In this document: positions 25,528-37,941 of the stretch, piece after piece
Layout of the letters: each line of letters starts with the position of its first letter
Position numbering within the stretch: position 1 is the first letter of the stretch
NCBI GenBank assembly: GCA_029210945.1
Contig: JARGGH010000011.1
Coordinates: forward strand, 19,213-83,212
DNA: 64,000 bases
Direction of reading: 5' to 3'
DNA from: Anaerolineales bacterium
GTDB lineage: Bacteria; Chloroflexota; Anaerolineae; Anaerolineales; E44-bin32
Translations under genes and position numbers: made by a program
Notes under the pieces: generated by a model
Seen by the model: only the letters and a program-made list of their open reading frames with translations
What the model was told of the DNA's origin: nothing
The model's database searches: none

Positions 25528-26001
25528 CTATTCCTCACCCGCCATATTGGCGAGGTAGTTTTCGATCCCCATCTGATCGATTTGCGCCAACTGCTTCTCG
25601 CCCCAATCGACATGTCCCTCTTCATCGTGCAGGATGACGACCAGGTAATCGGCGGTCGCCTCGTCGCCAAGTTCTCCCGCCAGCGCGATGACTTCATTAT
25701 ATGCCTTGACCGCCTGCAGTTCGAGGGCAGTATCGTTCGCGATCATCGCCTTCACATCCTGCCCGACCGTGATTTGCTTGTAATTGGTCACATCAGGGGT
25801 CCCTTCGAGGAACAGGATGCGGCTGATGTGCTGCTCGCAGTGCTTCATCTCATCGATGGCACGCTTCTCAATCATCTCGTGCAGCTCATGGTAGCCCCAA
25901 TGAGCGCACATCTCCGAGTGAACCATATACTGGTTAACTGCGGTCAATTCATCGGAAAGCAAATCATTTAACGCCGCAATCAATTTCGCATCACGCTTCA
26001 T
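25528..26001 (-). CDS. bfr: bacterioferritin
   Basis: 157 aa four-helix bacterioferritin, normal length. Ferroxidase ligands are seen in LSDELTAVNQYMVHSEMC, EMKHCEQHI and ILHDEEGHVDWG. A haem-ligand methionine is not evident by eye at the classical position 52. It stores iron as a 24-mer shell and limits oxidative damage. Start ATG 26001 has GAGGAG 7 nt upstream; a TTG two codons earlier is unlikely. A TATAAT box (26043-26048) and a 14-bp perfect palindrome (26058-26071) precede it, so its expression is probably controlled by a DNA-binding protein. Confidence 0.93.
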   Translation of the reverse strand: MKRDAKLIAALNDLLSDELTAVNQYMVHSEMCAHWGYHELHEMIEKRAIDEMKHCEQHISRILFLEGTPDVTNYKQITVGQDVKAMIANDTALELQAVKAYNEVIALAGELGDEATADYLVVILHDEEGHVDWGEKQLAQIDQMGIENYLANMAGEE

Positions 26002-26042
26002 GGTCAAACTCCTCTTCGCTACGATCCGCTGTTTGTCTTATC

Positions 26043-26071
26043 ATTATATACGTTATTGTGAAGCGCTTCAC
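26043..26071 (-). promoter_or_regulatory. bfr promoter with overlapping LacI/cre-like palindrome
   Basis: On the minus strand TATAAT (26043-26048) lies about 40 nt before the bfr start. The perfect palindrome GTGAAGCGCTTCAC (26058-26071) covers the -35 region. TGAAGCGCTTCA has the shape of LacI/GalR-family operators. A repressor bound here would block RNA polymerase. Confidence 0.55.
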
Positions 26072-26233
26072 TATCGTACGGCCTGATTGCGTCGAAGACC
26101 GCCCCGGGAGCGAAGCCCGTAAAGAAACCAGGCAGCGGCTTGTCCACGGGAACCTGAGGGATGAGCACTGGCACTCGACCGGGTCGCCCACGGATTTCCT
26201 GCCCAGGAACCGATTTGTAAACGACCGAGTAAC

Positions 26234-27463
26234 CTAGGCCAATTCCCTCTTCAACGCCACACCCATCCGGTAAACACCCTCGTTGATCATCTCTTCCGAA
26301 GCGTTGGAGAAGTTCAACCGCATCGCGTGGTGACCGCCCGCGCCCTGGGGATAGAACGCGAACCCGGGCACATACGCCACTTTCTCTTCGACCGCTCGTT
26401 CAAGGAACTCTTCAGTATCAATCGCTTCAGGCATGCGCGGCCAGAGAAACAACCCTCCTGCCGGTCGTGTGTAGCTAATTTCTGCAGGCCAGTGTTCTTC
26501 GATCGCATCCAGCATGGTATCCCGGCGTGCGTGATAGACCTTCCGCAAGCGTTTGACATGCTGCTTCAGGATACCGCGCTGACAAATATCGTTTGCCACC
26601 ATCTGGACCAATGTGCCCGTATGCAGGTCTGCCCCCTGCTTGGCCTGCACCAGTCGTTGAATCAGCGGTTTGGGTGCCACAACCCAGGCCAAACGGATCC
26701 CGGGAGCAAGCGTCTTTGAGAAGGTGCTCAGGTAAATTGTGCGCTCGGGCGCCAGGCGGAAGATGGGCGTCAAATCTTCGCCTTCATACCGGAGCTCACC
26801 ATAGGGGTCATCCTCGATAATGACCAGGTCGTGTTCTCGCGCAATTTCAACCAGCCGATTGCGCCGATCTTCGCTCAGCGTCGTGCCAGCCGGGTTGTGA
26901 AAATTCGGGAGCACATAGACGAAGCGCGGGGTATGCCCGGCCTTGATGATCGCCGGGATTTGCTCGACGACCATGCCTTGATCGTCAAGGTCTACCGAAC
27001 AAAAATTCGCTTCATAAGCATTCCAGGCTTGAAGCGCACCGAGGTATGTCGGTCGGCTGCACACCACGCAGCCATCTTTCTCAATAAACAATTTTCCCAG
27101 CAGGTCTAGACCTTGCTGGGATCCACAAACGATCAAGATGTTCTCAGGCTCGACGAGGATGCCATATTTCGACATGTATTCCGCAAGGAATTCTTTCAGC
27201 GGCGGATACCCCTCTGTGGGGCTGTACTGCAGCGCAACCTGCCCTTCGGTTTGCAGGACGTGGTGACAGGCTTCATCGAACTCACGGATTGGAAAGAATT
27301 CCGGTGCGGGCAGACCGCCGGCGAACGAGATGATGTCCGGCCGCATGGTCAATTTGAGCAATTCGCGGATGACCGAACTTTTCATCCGCTGAGTGCGGGA
27401 TGCCATGCGATCCTCCCAGCCGATGTTCTCAACTTCGGTGATCATGCTCTGGGACCCTCCCAT
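26234..27463 (-). CDS. PLP-dependent aminotransferase, class I/II (2-aminoadipate/aromatic type)
   Basis: 409 aa fold-type I aminotransferase. The PLP lysine is in STFSKTLAPGIRLAW, and VLPNFHNPAGTTLSE, IIEDDPYGELRYEG and the final arginine-bearing MRLNFSNAS are family features. Closest groups are LysN/2-aminoadipate transaminases and the aminotransferase part of MocR, but there is no DNA-binding domain. ATG 27463 follows AAGGAA; an in-frame ATG at 27445 with GGGAGG upstream is also possible. It stands alone on the minus strand, so its pathway is not shown by neighbours. Confidence 0.9.
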   Translation of the reverse strand: MGGSQSMITEVENIGWEDRMASRTQRMKSSVIRELLKLTMRPDIISFAGGLPAPEFFPIREFDEACHHVLQTEGQVALQYSPTEGYPPLKEFLAEYMSKYGILVEPENILIVCGSQQGLDLLGKLFIEKDGCVVCSRPTYLGALQAWNAYEANFCSVDLDDQGMVVEQIPAIIKAGHTPRFVYVLPNFHNPAGTTLSEDRRNRLVEIAREHDLVIIEDDPYGELRYEGEDLTPIFRLAPERTIYLSTFSKTLAPGIRLAWVVAPKPLIQRLVQAKQGADLHTGTLVQMVANDICQRGILKQHVKRLRKVYHARRDTMLDAIEEHWPAEISYTRPAGGLFLWPRMPEAIDTEEFLERAVEEKVAYVPGFAFYPQGAGGHHAMRLNFSNASEEMINEGVYRMGVALKRELA

Positions 27464-27694
27464 TGGTTCCTTCGCTACGATTCATACCTATTGTGAGAGA
27501 TTTCATATTGGAAGGCAACTGGGTAAGATGATCTAATGCCGACGAGATTCATCCTCTCTCACCACGGTTGATCGCTCCACGCCTAGATGAGCTTATACGC
27601 ATGAGCGATCATTCCGCAGGCTGCAGGCGCAGGCGCTCTGAATGCCCGCGCCTCGGGTATCTGGGAGGGGATATAGTGCTGGAACTGCCGGAGA

Positions 27695-28681
27695 TCAGGA
27701 TAGCTGCCCGAATTGATTGCGGGCCTCGCTGCGTAGTTGGTCGAGCGCTGCTTCCTCAATTTGCCGAACGCGCTCGCGTGTGAGTTCGATCTTCTCGCCG
27801 ATCGCGCTGAGCGAGAGCGGCGCACCTCCGTGCAACCCGAACCTCAATCGTAAGACGCGTTCTTCACGCGGCGTCAGGGTTTCCAGGAGCGTCTCGACCG
27901 ATCTAACCCTCTCACGGCCGCTCAGCAAGTCGACAGGATCGGGGGCATCATCATCGGGGATCCGTTCAAAGAGGGCGGCTTCTTCATCGTCTTGATCAGG
28001 TGAATCCAGCGTGATGGAGGTCTGCGTTTGATGGATCAGTTCTTGGATCCGCCCGGCGGAGATCCCGACATGCGGGGCAATTTCAGCGGGGTTTGGTTCA
28101 CGCTCCAGTTCGTGCATTAATCGTTGGCGCGTTTTGTTAATCTGGCGCAGTTGGGTGTGGACATGGACGGGCAGACGAATGACGCGCCCTTTGTCCGCAA
28201 CAGAACGCGAAATCGCCTGACGGATCCACCAGGTAGCATAGGTTGAGAATTTAAACCCACGCCGGTAGTCAAACTTCTTGATGGCGCGCATCAGACCGAG
28301 GTTGCCCTCCTGGATCAGGTCCAGAAGGGGAAGCCCGAGATTTTGATACTTCTTGGCCACACTGATCACCAGGCGCAAATTTGCCATGACCAGATGCTCG
28401 CGGGCGCGCACACCGTCTTCGATAACGCTGGAAAGTGCTTTGGAGTCGTAGCCATTGTCGCGGGCAAGTTTTTTGCTGGCTGCGCGGCCGGCTTCGATGC
28501 GTTTGGCCAGATCGACTTCTTGATCGCGGGTGAGCAGCGGGATCCGTCCGGCTTCCTCCAGATAAATTTCGACCTCATCAACCCTTCTCGGGCAGGATAT
28601 TTGATTGACGAACATGGTTTCGCTGCCCGCTGGTGATTTGGACCGGTGGTCATCCGCACGTTTTCCATTTTGTTTGGCCAC
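27695..28681 (-). CDS. RNA polymerase sigma factor, sigma-70 group 1/2 (RpoD/SigA-like)
   Basis: 328 aa. Region 1.2 begins VEIYLEEAGRIPLLTRDQEV, region 2 has the YQNLGLPLLDLIQEGNLGLM and FKFSTYATWWIRQAI core segments, region 3 and region 4 (TPREERVLRLRFGLHGG, RVRQIEEAALDQLR) are complete. Region 1.1 is missing, as in group 2 and short primary sigma factors. The start is taken as GTG 28681 with GAGGGAGGAA just upstream; the open frame continues further but has no ribosome site there. It stands directly behind the rRNA operon terminator on the same strand. Whether it is the main or an alternative sigma factor cannot be told here. Confidence 0.9.
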   Translation of the reverse strand: MAKQNGKRADDHRSKSPAGSETMFVNQISCPRRVDEVEIYLEEAGRIPLLTRDQEVDLAKRIEAGRAASKKLARDNGYDSKALSSVIEDGVRAREHLVMANLRLVISVAKKYQNLGLPLLDLIQEGNLGLMRAIKKFDYRRGFKFSTYATWWIRQAISRSVADKGRVIRLPVHVHTQLRQINKTRQRLMHELEREPNPAEIAPHVGISAGRIQELIHQTQTSITLDSPDQDDEEAALFERIPDDDAPDPVDLLSGRERVRSVETLLETLTPREERVLRLRFGLHGGAPLSLSAIGEKIELTRERVRQIEEAALDQLRSEARNQFGQLS

Positions 28682-28875
28682 ATTTCCTCCCTCGAGGTCT
28701 GCAATCTTTTCGTGTGAACCGGGATGTTTACGGTTGCCGCGGTCAGGCGCTGCAGCCTGCGCGGCGTGGATCCCATATGAGCCGGTTAATGTCCATGCGG
28801 AAAGGTTACATGGAACGGATAGCGGAATTCTCGCCCGTCCCCGTATTTCTCTCAGAACACTCTCTATCCGGGTTA

Positions 28876-28911
28876 AATAAAAAACACCCCGGCAGTTTTC
28901 TGCACGGGGTG
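28876..28911 (-). terminator. rRNA operon terminator
   Basis: On the minus strand CACCCCG and CGGGGTG arms, extended by GCAG/CTGC with one mismatch, are followed by GTTTTTTATTT. It starts about 20 nt after the end of 5S rRNA. A classic Rho-independent terminator. Confidence 0.85.
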
Positions 28912-28930
28912 GTGATGATGAAAGAAAAGT

Positions 28931-29050
28931 CCCTTGGCAATGACCTACTCTCCCAGGCCGTCTCCAGCCAAGTACCATCGGCGCTGGCGGGCTTAACTTC
29001 TGGGTTCGGGATGGGACCAGGTATATCTCCGCCGCTTCTATCACCAAGGG
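28931..29050 (-). rRNA. rrf: 5S ribosomal RNA
   Basis: About 120 nt. The minus strand holds the CCCATCCCGAACCCAGAAG stretch typical of 5S loop C and complementary ends (CCCTTGG...CCAAGGG). Lies behind the 23S gene and before the operon terminator. Ends are estimated to within a few bases. Confidence 0.93.
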
Positions 29051-29097
29051 ACAATTTCACAGTATGAAGTTGTTAATTTACCGAATAACGACTGCCG

Positions 29098-29160
29098 TAT
29101 TTAGGGATTAGGGATCTGGGACTAGGGATGAGGAATTGTCTTTCCTGATCCCTGATCACG
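29098..29160. repeat. degenerate GGGAT(C/T)AGG-type repeat in the 23S-5S spacer
   Basis: Four imperfect copies of a 'TTAGGGAT/CTGGGACT/TAGGGATGAGG' unit, followed by inverse copies. AGGGATGAGGAA (29126-29137) can pair with TTCCTGATCCCT (29144-29155). Related strings occur near 43385 and 55760, so this seems to be a dispersed repeat that has landed in the rRNA spacer. Confidence 0.5.
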
Positions 29161-29209
29161 GATTCCTGCGCCCGAAGGGCGCCAGAAAAACACCCAGTTC
29201 TCCGCATCA

Positions 29210-32203
<2,994 letters not shown>

Positions 32204-32207
32204 CTAC

Positions 32208-32260
32208 GTGATGCGGAGATCTCGGCATTTTTCTTTCTTAAAACGTCAGTCGCTATTCGG
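32208..32260 (-). other. 23S leader processing arms
   Basis: GTGATGCGGAG (32208-32218) is complementary to the trailer strand at 29200-29210, and 32244-32260 is complementary, with two mismatches, to 29081-29097. The two pairs would bring both ends of 23S together as an RNase III-type processing stem. Confidence 0.7.
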
Positions 32261-32493
32261 TTGTTAAGGTACTTCGTACTTTCTTTATGGGCAGCTTGGC
32301 CGCCCAGGTGGCCCGCCCAGCTCTCGCTGTTCAGTCCACCTCGACGATCAAACTAATTTCCACTTTACGCAATCGGACCCGGCACACCGCCGGGCCCGAG
32401 AAAAGACCAAATGCGATCATGCCGCTGTTATCTATTCAGTTCCGATTATCTTCTGCAAACACCAAGCCCGTTCGTTCTCCTGTCATGTTCAGG

Positions 32494-32566
<73 letters not shown>

Positions 32567-32590
32567 GCGCCTGCGGATCTTGACGAGCAG

Positions 32591-32664
32591 TGGGCCTTTC
32601 AGGATTCGAACCTGAGACCTTTCCCTTATCAGAGGAACGCTCTAACCAACTGAGCTAAAGGCCC
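32591..32664 (-). tRNA. tRNA-Ile (GAT)
   Basis: 74 nt on the minus strand: acceptor starts GGGCCTTTAGCTCAG, anticodon loop CTGATAA with anticodon GAT, T-arm GGTTCGAATCC. CCA is not encoded. It is the first spacer tRNA behind 16S. Confidence 0.96.
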
Positions 32665-32667
32665 TTG

Positions 32668-32699
32668 GCACCTCAACCGCTGAAGAGTGATAGAAAACC
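32668..32699 (-). other. 16S trailer processing arm
   Basis: This 32-nt stretch between 16S and tRNA-Ile is complementary, with a few mismatches, to the 16S leader at 34392-34423 (shared core TGAAGAGTGATAGAAA). Together they would form the RNase III stem that closes the 16S precursor. Confidence 0.75.
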
Positions 32700-32804
32700 G
32701 GTCAGATAGCTTCGGCCCAGACGCATTCCCACCGCGGGGTTTGCGATTTTTTTGTTACAGGTCTTGCATGGATCTCGAGCGCCGGCCCGCAGGCCTTTGC
32801 TCAA

Positions 32805-34326
<1,522 letters not shown>

Positions 34327-34391
34327 TCTTCGCTACGTCCGAAGACGTAGTTAAGATCAGAGATTGACTGGAACCTTTTACTATTCTTTAG

Positions 34392-34423
34392 GGCTTTCTA
34401 TCACTCTTCAGTTGTTAAGGTGC
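34392..34423 (-). other. 16S leader processing arm
   Basis: Partner of the trailer arm at 32668-32699; see there. It lies about 20 nt downstream of promoter P2 in the transcript, so transcripts from both promoters carry it. Confidence 0.75.
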
Positions 34424-34443
34424 TGCTCCATCGAGCGGGCGAA

Positions 34444-34472
34444 ATCCTACCACCCACCCCAGGGGCTGTCAA
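34444..34472 (-). promoter_or_regulatory. rRNA operon promoter P2
   Basis: Minus strand: TTGACA (34467-34472), 17-nt spacer, TAGGAT (34444-34449). About 120 nt before mature 16S. Confidence 0.75.
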
Positions 34473-34639
34473 GGGTAGCGCCCAAAATAGGCGCAAAACG
34501 CCGATGTTCGACATGCCAACATCGGCGAGGCTGGCCGGCCCTTATCTTGCTCATCGGGCCTGAAAGCCCTTGACTTTATTCACTTGTCCGGGTCTTCCCA
34601 CTCGTTGTGGGCGAGACCGTCAGTGGATTGTGCTTATGT

Positions 34640-34667
34640 ATTATAGACGGCCTTACCCCCCTGTCAA
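34640..34667 (-). promoter_or_regulatory. rRNA operon promoter P1
   Basis: Minus strand: perfect TTGACA (34662-34667), 16-nt spacer, perfect TATAAT (34640-34645). Between P1 and P2 lies a 10-bp inverted repeat CGCCGATGTT...AACATCGGCG (34500-34528), followed by TTTT on the minus strand, which may pause or attenuate P1 transcripts. Apart from these signals nothing is seen in the 430 nt between recR and 16S. Confidence 0.85.
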
Positions 34668-34759
34668 GGGTAACCGTGAACGAGATTCCTTAAAGATTTC
34701 CGGGAACACCCCCACACCGATTAACGTCGAGGTGCGCCGGGCGCATCCCGGGCGGAAGA

Positions 34760-35368
34760 TCACAATTCCGAGCGCCCCTGCAGAGCCTGCGACAGGGTAT
34801 TCAGATCAGCGTACTCCAGGTCGCCCCCCGAAGGCAAACCCCGCGCCAGACGCGTCACGCGCAATCCGCTCTCGCCGATCTCCTGCTTGATATACATCGC
34901 CGTCGATTCACCCTCTAGCGTGGGGTTCGTGGCGATGATCAACTCCTCCACACCGCCGGAACGGATGCGCGCCAGCAGCGGCTCGACCCGGATGTCCTCC
35001 GGCCCAATCCCCTCGACGGGCGACAGCGCGCCGTGCAGCACATGATAGGTCCCTTTAAAAAGACCCGTGCGCTCGATCGCCAGCACGTCGAGCGGCTCCT
35101 CGACCACGCAGATCGAGCCGCTCTCCCGCCCATCATCAGAACAAATCAAGCACGGATCCATGTCAATCGAGGTGATGTTAAAACAACGCGAACAAAGACG
35201 CGTACCCTGACGCATCTCGATAAGCGCTTCAGCTAACTCGACGCTTTCCACCTCGGGCGCACGCAATAGATAGTAGGTCAGCCTCGAAGCGGTCTTCGGA
35301 CCAACTCCGGGCAGCCGCGAAAACGCCTCGATCAGCCGGGTAACCTGTCGGGGTGCGGCTGGGTTCAC
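34760..35368 (-). CDS. recR: recombination mediator protein RecR
   Basis: 202 aa, normal length. Helix-hairpin-helix (SRLPGVGPKTASRLTYYLL), four-cysteine zinc site (CSRCFNITSIDMDPCLIC), then the Toprim domain (ICVVEEPLDVLAIERTG). It works with RecF/RecO in loading RecA at gaps. Start overlaps the end of ybaB by 4 nt (ATGA). It is last in the dnaX-ybaB-recR operon, an order kept in many bacteria. Confidence 0.97.
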   Translation of the reverse strand: MNPAAPRQVTRLIEAFSRLPGVGPKTASRLTYYLLRAPEVESVELAEALIEMRQGTRLCSRCFNITSIDMDPCLICSDDGRESGSICVVEEPLDVLAIERTGLFKGTYHVLHGALSPVEGIGPEDIRVEPLLARIRSGGVEELIIATNPTLEGESTAMYIKQEIGESGLRVTRLARGLPSGGDLEYADLNTLSQALQGRSEL

Positions 35369-35700
35369 CCGCCGCCCCCAAACATCCCCATCCCGCCGGT
35401 GAGCGGTCCCAATCGGCGGGCCGCCAGCGCCTGCGAATCGTGGATCGCCTGGTTGACCGCCAGGAGCACGAGATCCTGCAGCATCTCGACATCGCCATCA
35501 TCCAGCAAGGATTCGGCGATGACAACCTGGCGGCACTCCTGGGTGCCGGTCATGATCACGCGGACAGCCCCGCCCCCCGCGCTGGCCTCGACCGTCTCCT
35601 CGGCCAACTCCTCCTGCGTCTTCATCAACTGCTGCTGCAGTTCCTGCATCTGGGCCATCATGTTCCCGGGCCCGCCTTTTCGCTTCATGCCTTTGCTCAT
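35365..35700 (-). CDS. ybaB: YbaB/EbfC family nucleoid-associated protein
   Basis: 111 aa. It has the family features: a Met/Gln-rich helix (MMAQMQELQQQLMKTQEELA) followed by a strand with EASAGGGAVRVIMTG, and a Gly-rich end. Start ATG 35700 with GAAGGAAAG before it; the frame is open 8 codons further but without a ribosome site. A dimeric DNA-binding protein, encoded as usual between dnaX and recR. Confidence 0.95.
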   Translation of the reverse strand: MSKGMKRKGGPGNMMAQMQELQQQLMKTQEELAEETVEASAGGGAVRVIMTGTQECRQVVIAESLLDDGDVEMLQDLVLLAVNQAIHDSQALAARRLGPLTGGMGMFGGGG

Positions 35701-35795
35701 CTTTCCTTCAATCCATAACAGCATCCATGCCGGACGATAAAAACGATTTTAATTGATTTTGCTCTTGAAGTTTGTGCCGAGCGTGGTGCCGGGGT

Positions 35796-37394
35796 TCACT
35801 GCTGGTCTGGAGGCCAATGATCAACGTCGACGACCTCACCGCCCAATTCTCGAATCGCCGTCGCGACCATGCCTTCATCTTCGATCGGCGGCAGCCGATC
35901 CCCTGCTCTGTCCGAACGCTTCCATGATCTGGAAAGCACGCAGCGCAAACGCAACTGCCGGCCGTAGATCTCCTCAAAGGCCTCCTGCGCCACGCCGATA
36001 TTGCGCTCCTTTTCCATCTTCTCGCGCAGCAGATCGCTGCTGAAGCCAATCACGAACGCCCCGCCCTCAATTCCGAGCGGCCGACAGGAATTCAACAGCG
36101 CCTGCACTCTCGGACTGCGTCGTCGGGCAGCCTGCAGCACGTCCTGCCATTTCCCCAGCATGCCCTCGAAGCCGGATGAACCCGCCGTCGATGACGTCTG
36201 CTCCGGGGAAACCGCGCTCGCCTTGCTCGCCGGAGTTGCCGGCCCGGCAGGGTCGCGATTTGAAGCGGGGCTTTCCTGGTCCGGCGCTTGTGGCTTCTCC
36301 ACGACCTTCGGGTCGTCCTTAATCCCGGCCGCCTCAACCAGCGCCAGCTCCAACGGGAGCGCAGCCTGCCATGTCGCCCGCCGCTCGGAGGCCGCCCGGC
36401 TGAACGCCTGGATCGCGGTGGCGATGCGGTCGACGGAAGTGCCTGCTGCCAGCTGCTCCCATTCCGCGCGTAATTCTGCCGCCACGTCCACCAGATCTTC
36501 ATTGCCCATGCGCATCATCAGAAGCGCTCTCAGGGCCTGCACCACTTGCCGGGCAAACTGGCGCGGGTCCGTGCCTTGATCGAGCGCCTTGTGCACCTGG
36601 TCCATGCCTTGCTGCAGATCGCCTTCGAAAATCGCTTTCACCACCCCGCGCACCGCTTCACTTGTCGCCGTCCCGAGCACCGACTCGGTATAAGCCAGGC
36701 TCACCACCTCACCGGTGGAGGCGAGCTGATCCAACAACGAGATCGCATCGCGGAAACTGCCGGTGGCCTGGCGGGCGATCAAATCCAGAGCGGCCGCTTC
36801 CGTCTCAATCGCCTCTTCCTGAACTTTATCCGTCAGGTAGCTGCGGATTGTCGCCGTCGGCAATCGCCGGAACTCATGCCGCTGGCAGCGCGAAAGGACC
36901 GTCGCCGGGATCTTGTGAACCTCTGTGGTGGCCAGGATGAAAATTGCGTGTTCGGGGGGCTCCTCCAGCGTCTTCAACAACGCGTTAAAAGCCGCTGTTG
37001 AAAGCATGTGAACCTCGTCGATGATGTAGACCTTGTAACGCCCTTCGTTCGGGGAGAAGTTGATCTTATCGCGTAGATCCCGCACATCATCCACGCTGGT
37101 GTTCGAGGCAGCGTCGATCTCAATCAAATCCAGAAACGCTCCGGAGTGAATGGCGATACAGTGCTTGCATTCTCCACAGGGTCTCTGAGCTGAATTGTCG
37201 GCGAGGCAGTTCACCGCTTTCGCGACCAAACGAGCAGTCGTCGTCTTCCCCGTCCCGCGTGGACCGGCGAAGAGGTAAGCATGTGAGATACGCCCGCTTC
37301 GCAGCGCGTTCCGCAGCGTCTGGATCACATGATCCTGACCAACGACCTCTTCCCATCTCTGCGGCCGCCATTTTCGATACAGCGCTTGCGACAT
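35796..37394 (-). CDS. dnaX: DNA polymerase III subunits gamma and tau
   Basis: 532 aa. The N-terminus has Walker A FAGPRGTGKTTTARL, zinc-binding cysteines (around CLADNSAQRPCGECKHC) and the DEVHMLS Walker B, followed by the clamp-loader domain III to about residue 360. A low-complexity Pro/Ala/Ser linker (about residues 375-415) leads to a tau-type C-terminal domain. It drives beta-clamp loading. The ribosome site is weak (GAG before ATG). It begins the dnaX-ybaB-recR operon. Confidence 0.95.
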   Translation of the reverse strand: MSQALYRKWRPQRWEEVVGQDHVIQTLRNALRSGRISHAYLFAGPRGTGKTTTARLVAKAVNCLADNSAQRPCGECKHCIAIHSGAFLDLIEIDAASNTSVDDVRDLRDKINFSPNEGRYKVYIIDEVHMLSTAAFNALLKTLEEPPEHAIFILATTEVHKIPATVLSRCQRHEFRRLPTATIRSYLTDKVQEEAIETEAAALDLIARQATGSFRDAISLLDQLASTGEVVSLAYTESVLGTATSEAVRGVVKAIFEGDLQQGMDQVHKALDQGTDPRQFARQVVQALRALLMMRMGNEDLVDVAAELRAEWEQLAAGTSVDRIATAIQAFSRAASERRATWQAALPLELALVEAAGIKDDPKVVEKPQAPDQESPASNRDPAGPATPASKASAVSPEQTSSTAGSSGFEGMLGKWQDVLQAARRRSPRVQALLNSCRPLGIEGGAFVIGFSSDLLREKMEKERNIGVAQEAFEEIYGRQLRLRCVLSRSWKRSDRAGDRLPPIEDEGMVATAIRELGGEVVDVDHWPPDQQ

Positions 37395-37539
37395 TTTCTC
37401 GAGCTGCCTTTCCCTCTGGCCATCTCAGGTCAACCGGCGTGGCCTGGGTATTCTAATCGTGTTTGCGATCGGTGGGTCGACGCAGCGAGTCTATCAAACG
37501 GACCCTCGCCGCGCAAGGATTTCACGCCTCATCCACTGG

Positions 37540-37548
37540 TGCTATAAT
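37540..37548 (+). promoter_or_regulatory. tatA promoter (extended -10)
   Basis: TGC-TATAAT about 40 nt before the tatA start, an extended -10 element. No good -35 is seen. Confidence 0.6.
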
Positions 37549-37588
37549 AACCGTCATAAAGCGAATCCTCGCGCTGGAGGATATAATT

Positions 37589-37765
37589 ATGAATCTTGGA
37601 CCAACTGAACTGATCATCATCCTCGTCATCGTCGTGCTGCTGTTCGGTGTAGGCCGATTAAGCCAGATCGGCGGTGAACTTGGCAAAGGCATCCGTGAAT
37701 TTCGATCCGGGCTGCGCGATGAGGACGATGAAGTAGATGCAGAAGCAGAAGAGGATCAAGCCTGA
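37589..37765 (+). CDS. tatA: Sec-independent translocase protein TatA
   Basis: 58 aa. One N-terminal helix with the TatA start (MNLGPTELIIILVIVVLLFG), then VGRLSQIGGELGKGIREF as amphipathic helix and an acidic tail. Start ATG 37589 has GGAGG 8 nt upstream. It oligomerises to form the Tat pore for folded proteins. It stands alone, with its own promoter and a Rho-independent terminator; tatC is not in the window. Confidence 0.93.
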   Translation: MNLGPTELIIILVIVVLLFGVGRLSQIGGELGKGIREFRSGLRDEDDEVDAEAEEDQA

Positions 37766-37800
37766 GAACAATTGCGGGCCGAACGTTCGTTCTTAAGCCC

Positions 37801-37832
37801 AGGACCAGTCTCAAGGCTGGTCCTTTTTCTTT
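37801..37832 (+). terminator. tatA Rho-independent terminator
   Basis: AGGACCAG / CTGGTCCT arms (8 bp, 8-nt loop) followed by TTTTTCTTTT, about 35 nt after the tatA stop. Confidence 0.9.
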
Positions 37833-37941
37833 TCCTCAAGCACCCCGGCTGATCTCAGTTTTCAATGGTTGATGTTCTGGACCGGCGGCCAATGGGCTGG
37901 TGCCCGAGGGAACCCCCTCGCCACCTTACAGGCCCGCGTCC

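Noticed and set aside
28682..29047. N-terminal extension of the sigma factor to 29047
   Set aside because: The longer frame runs through the rRNA terminator and into the 5S gene.
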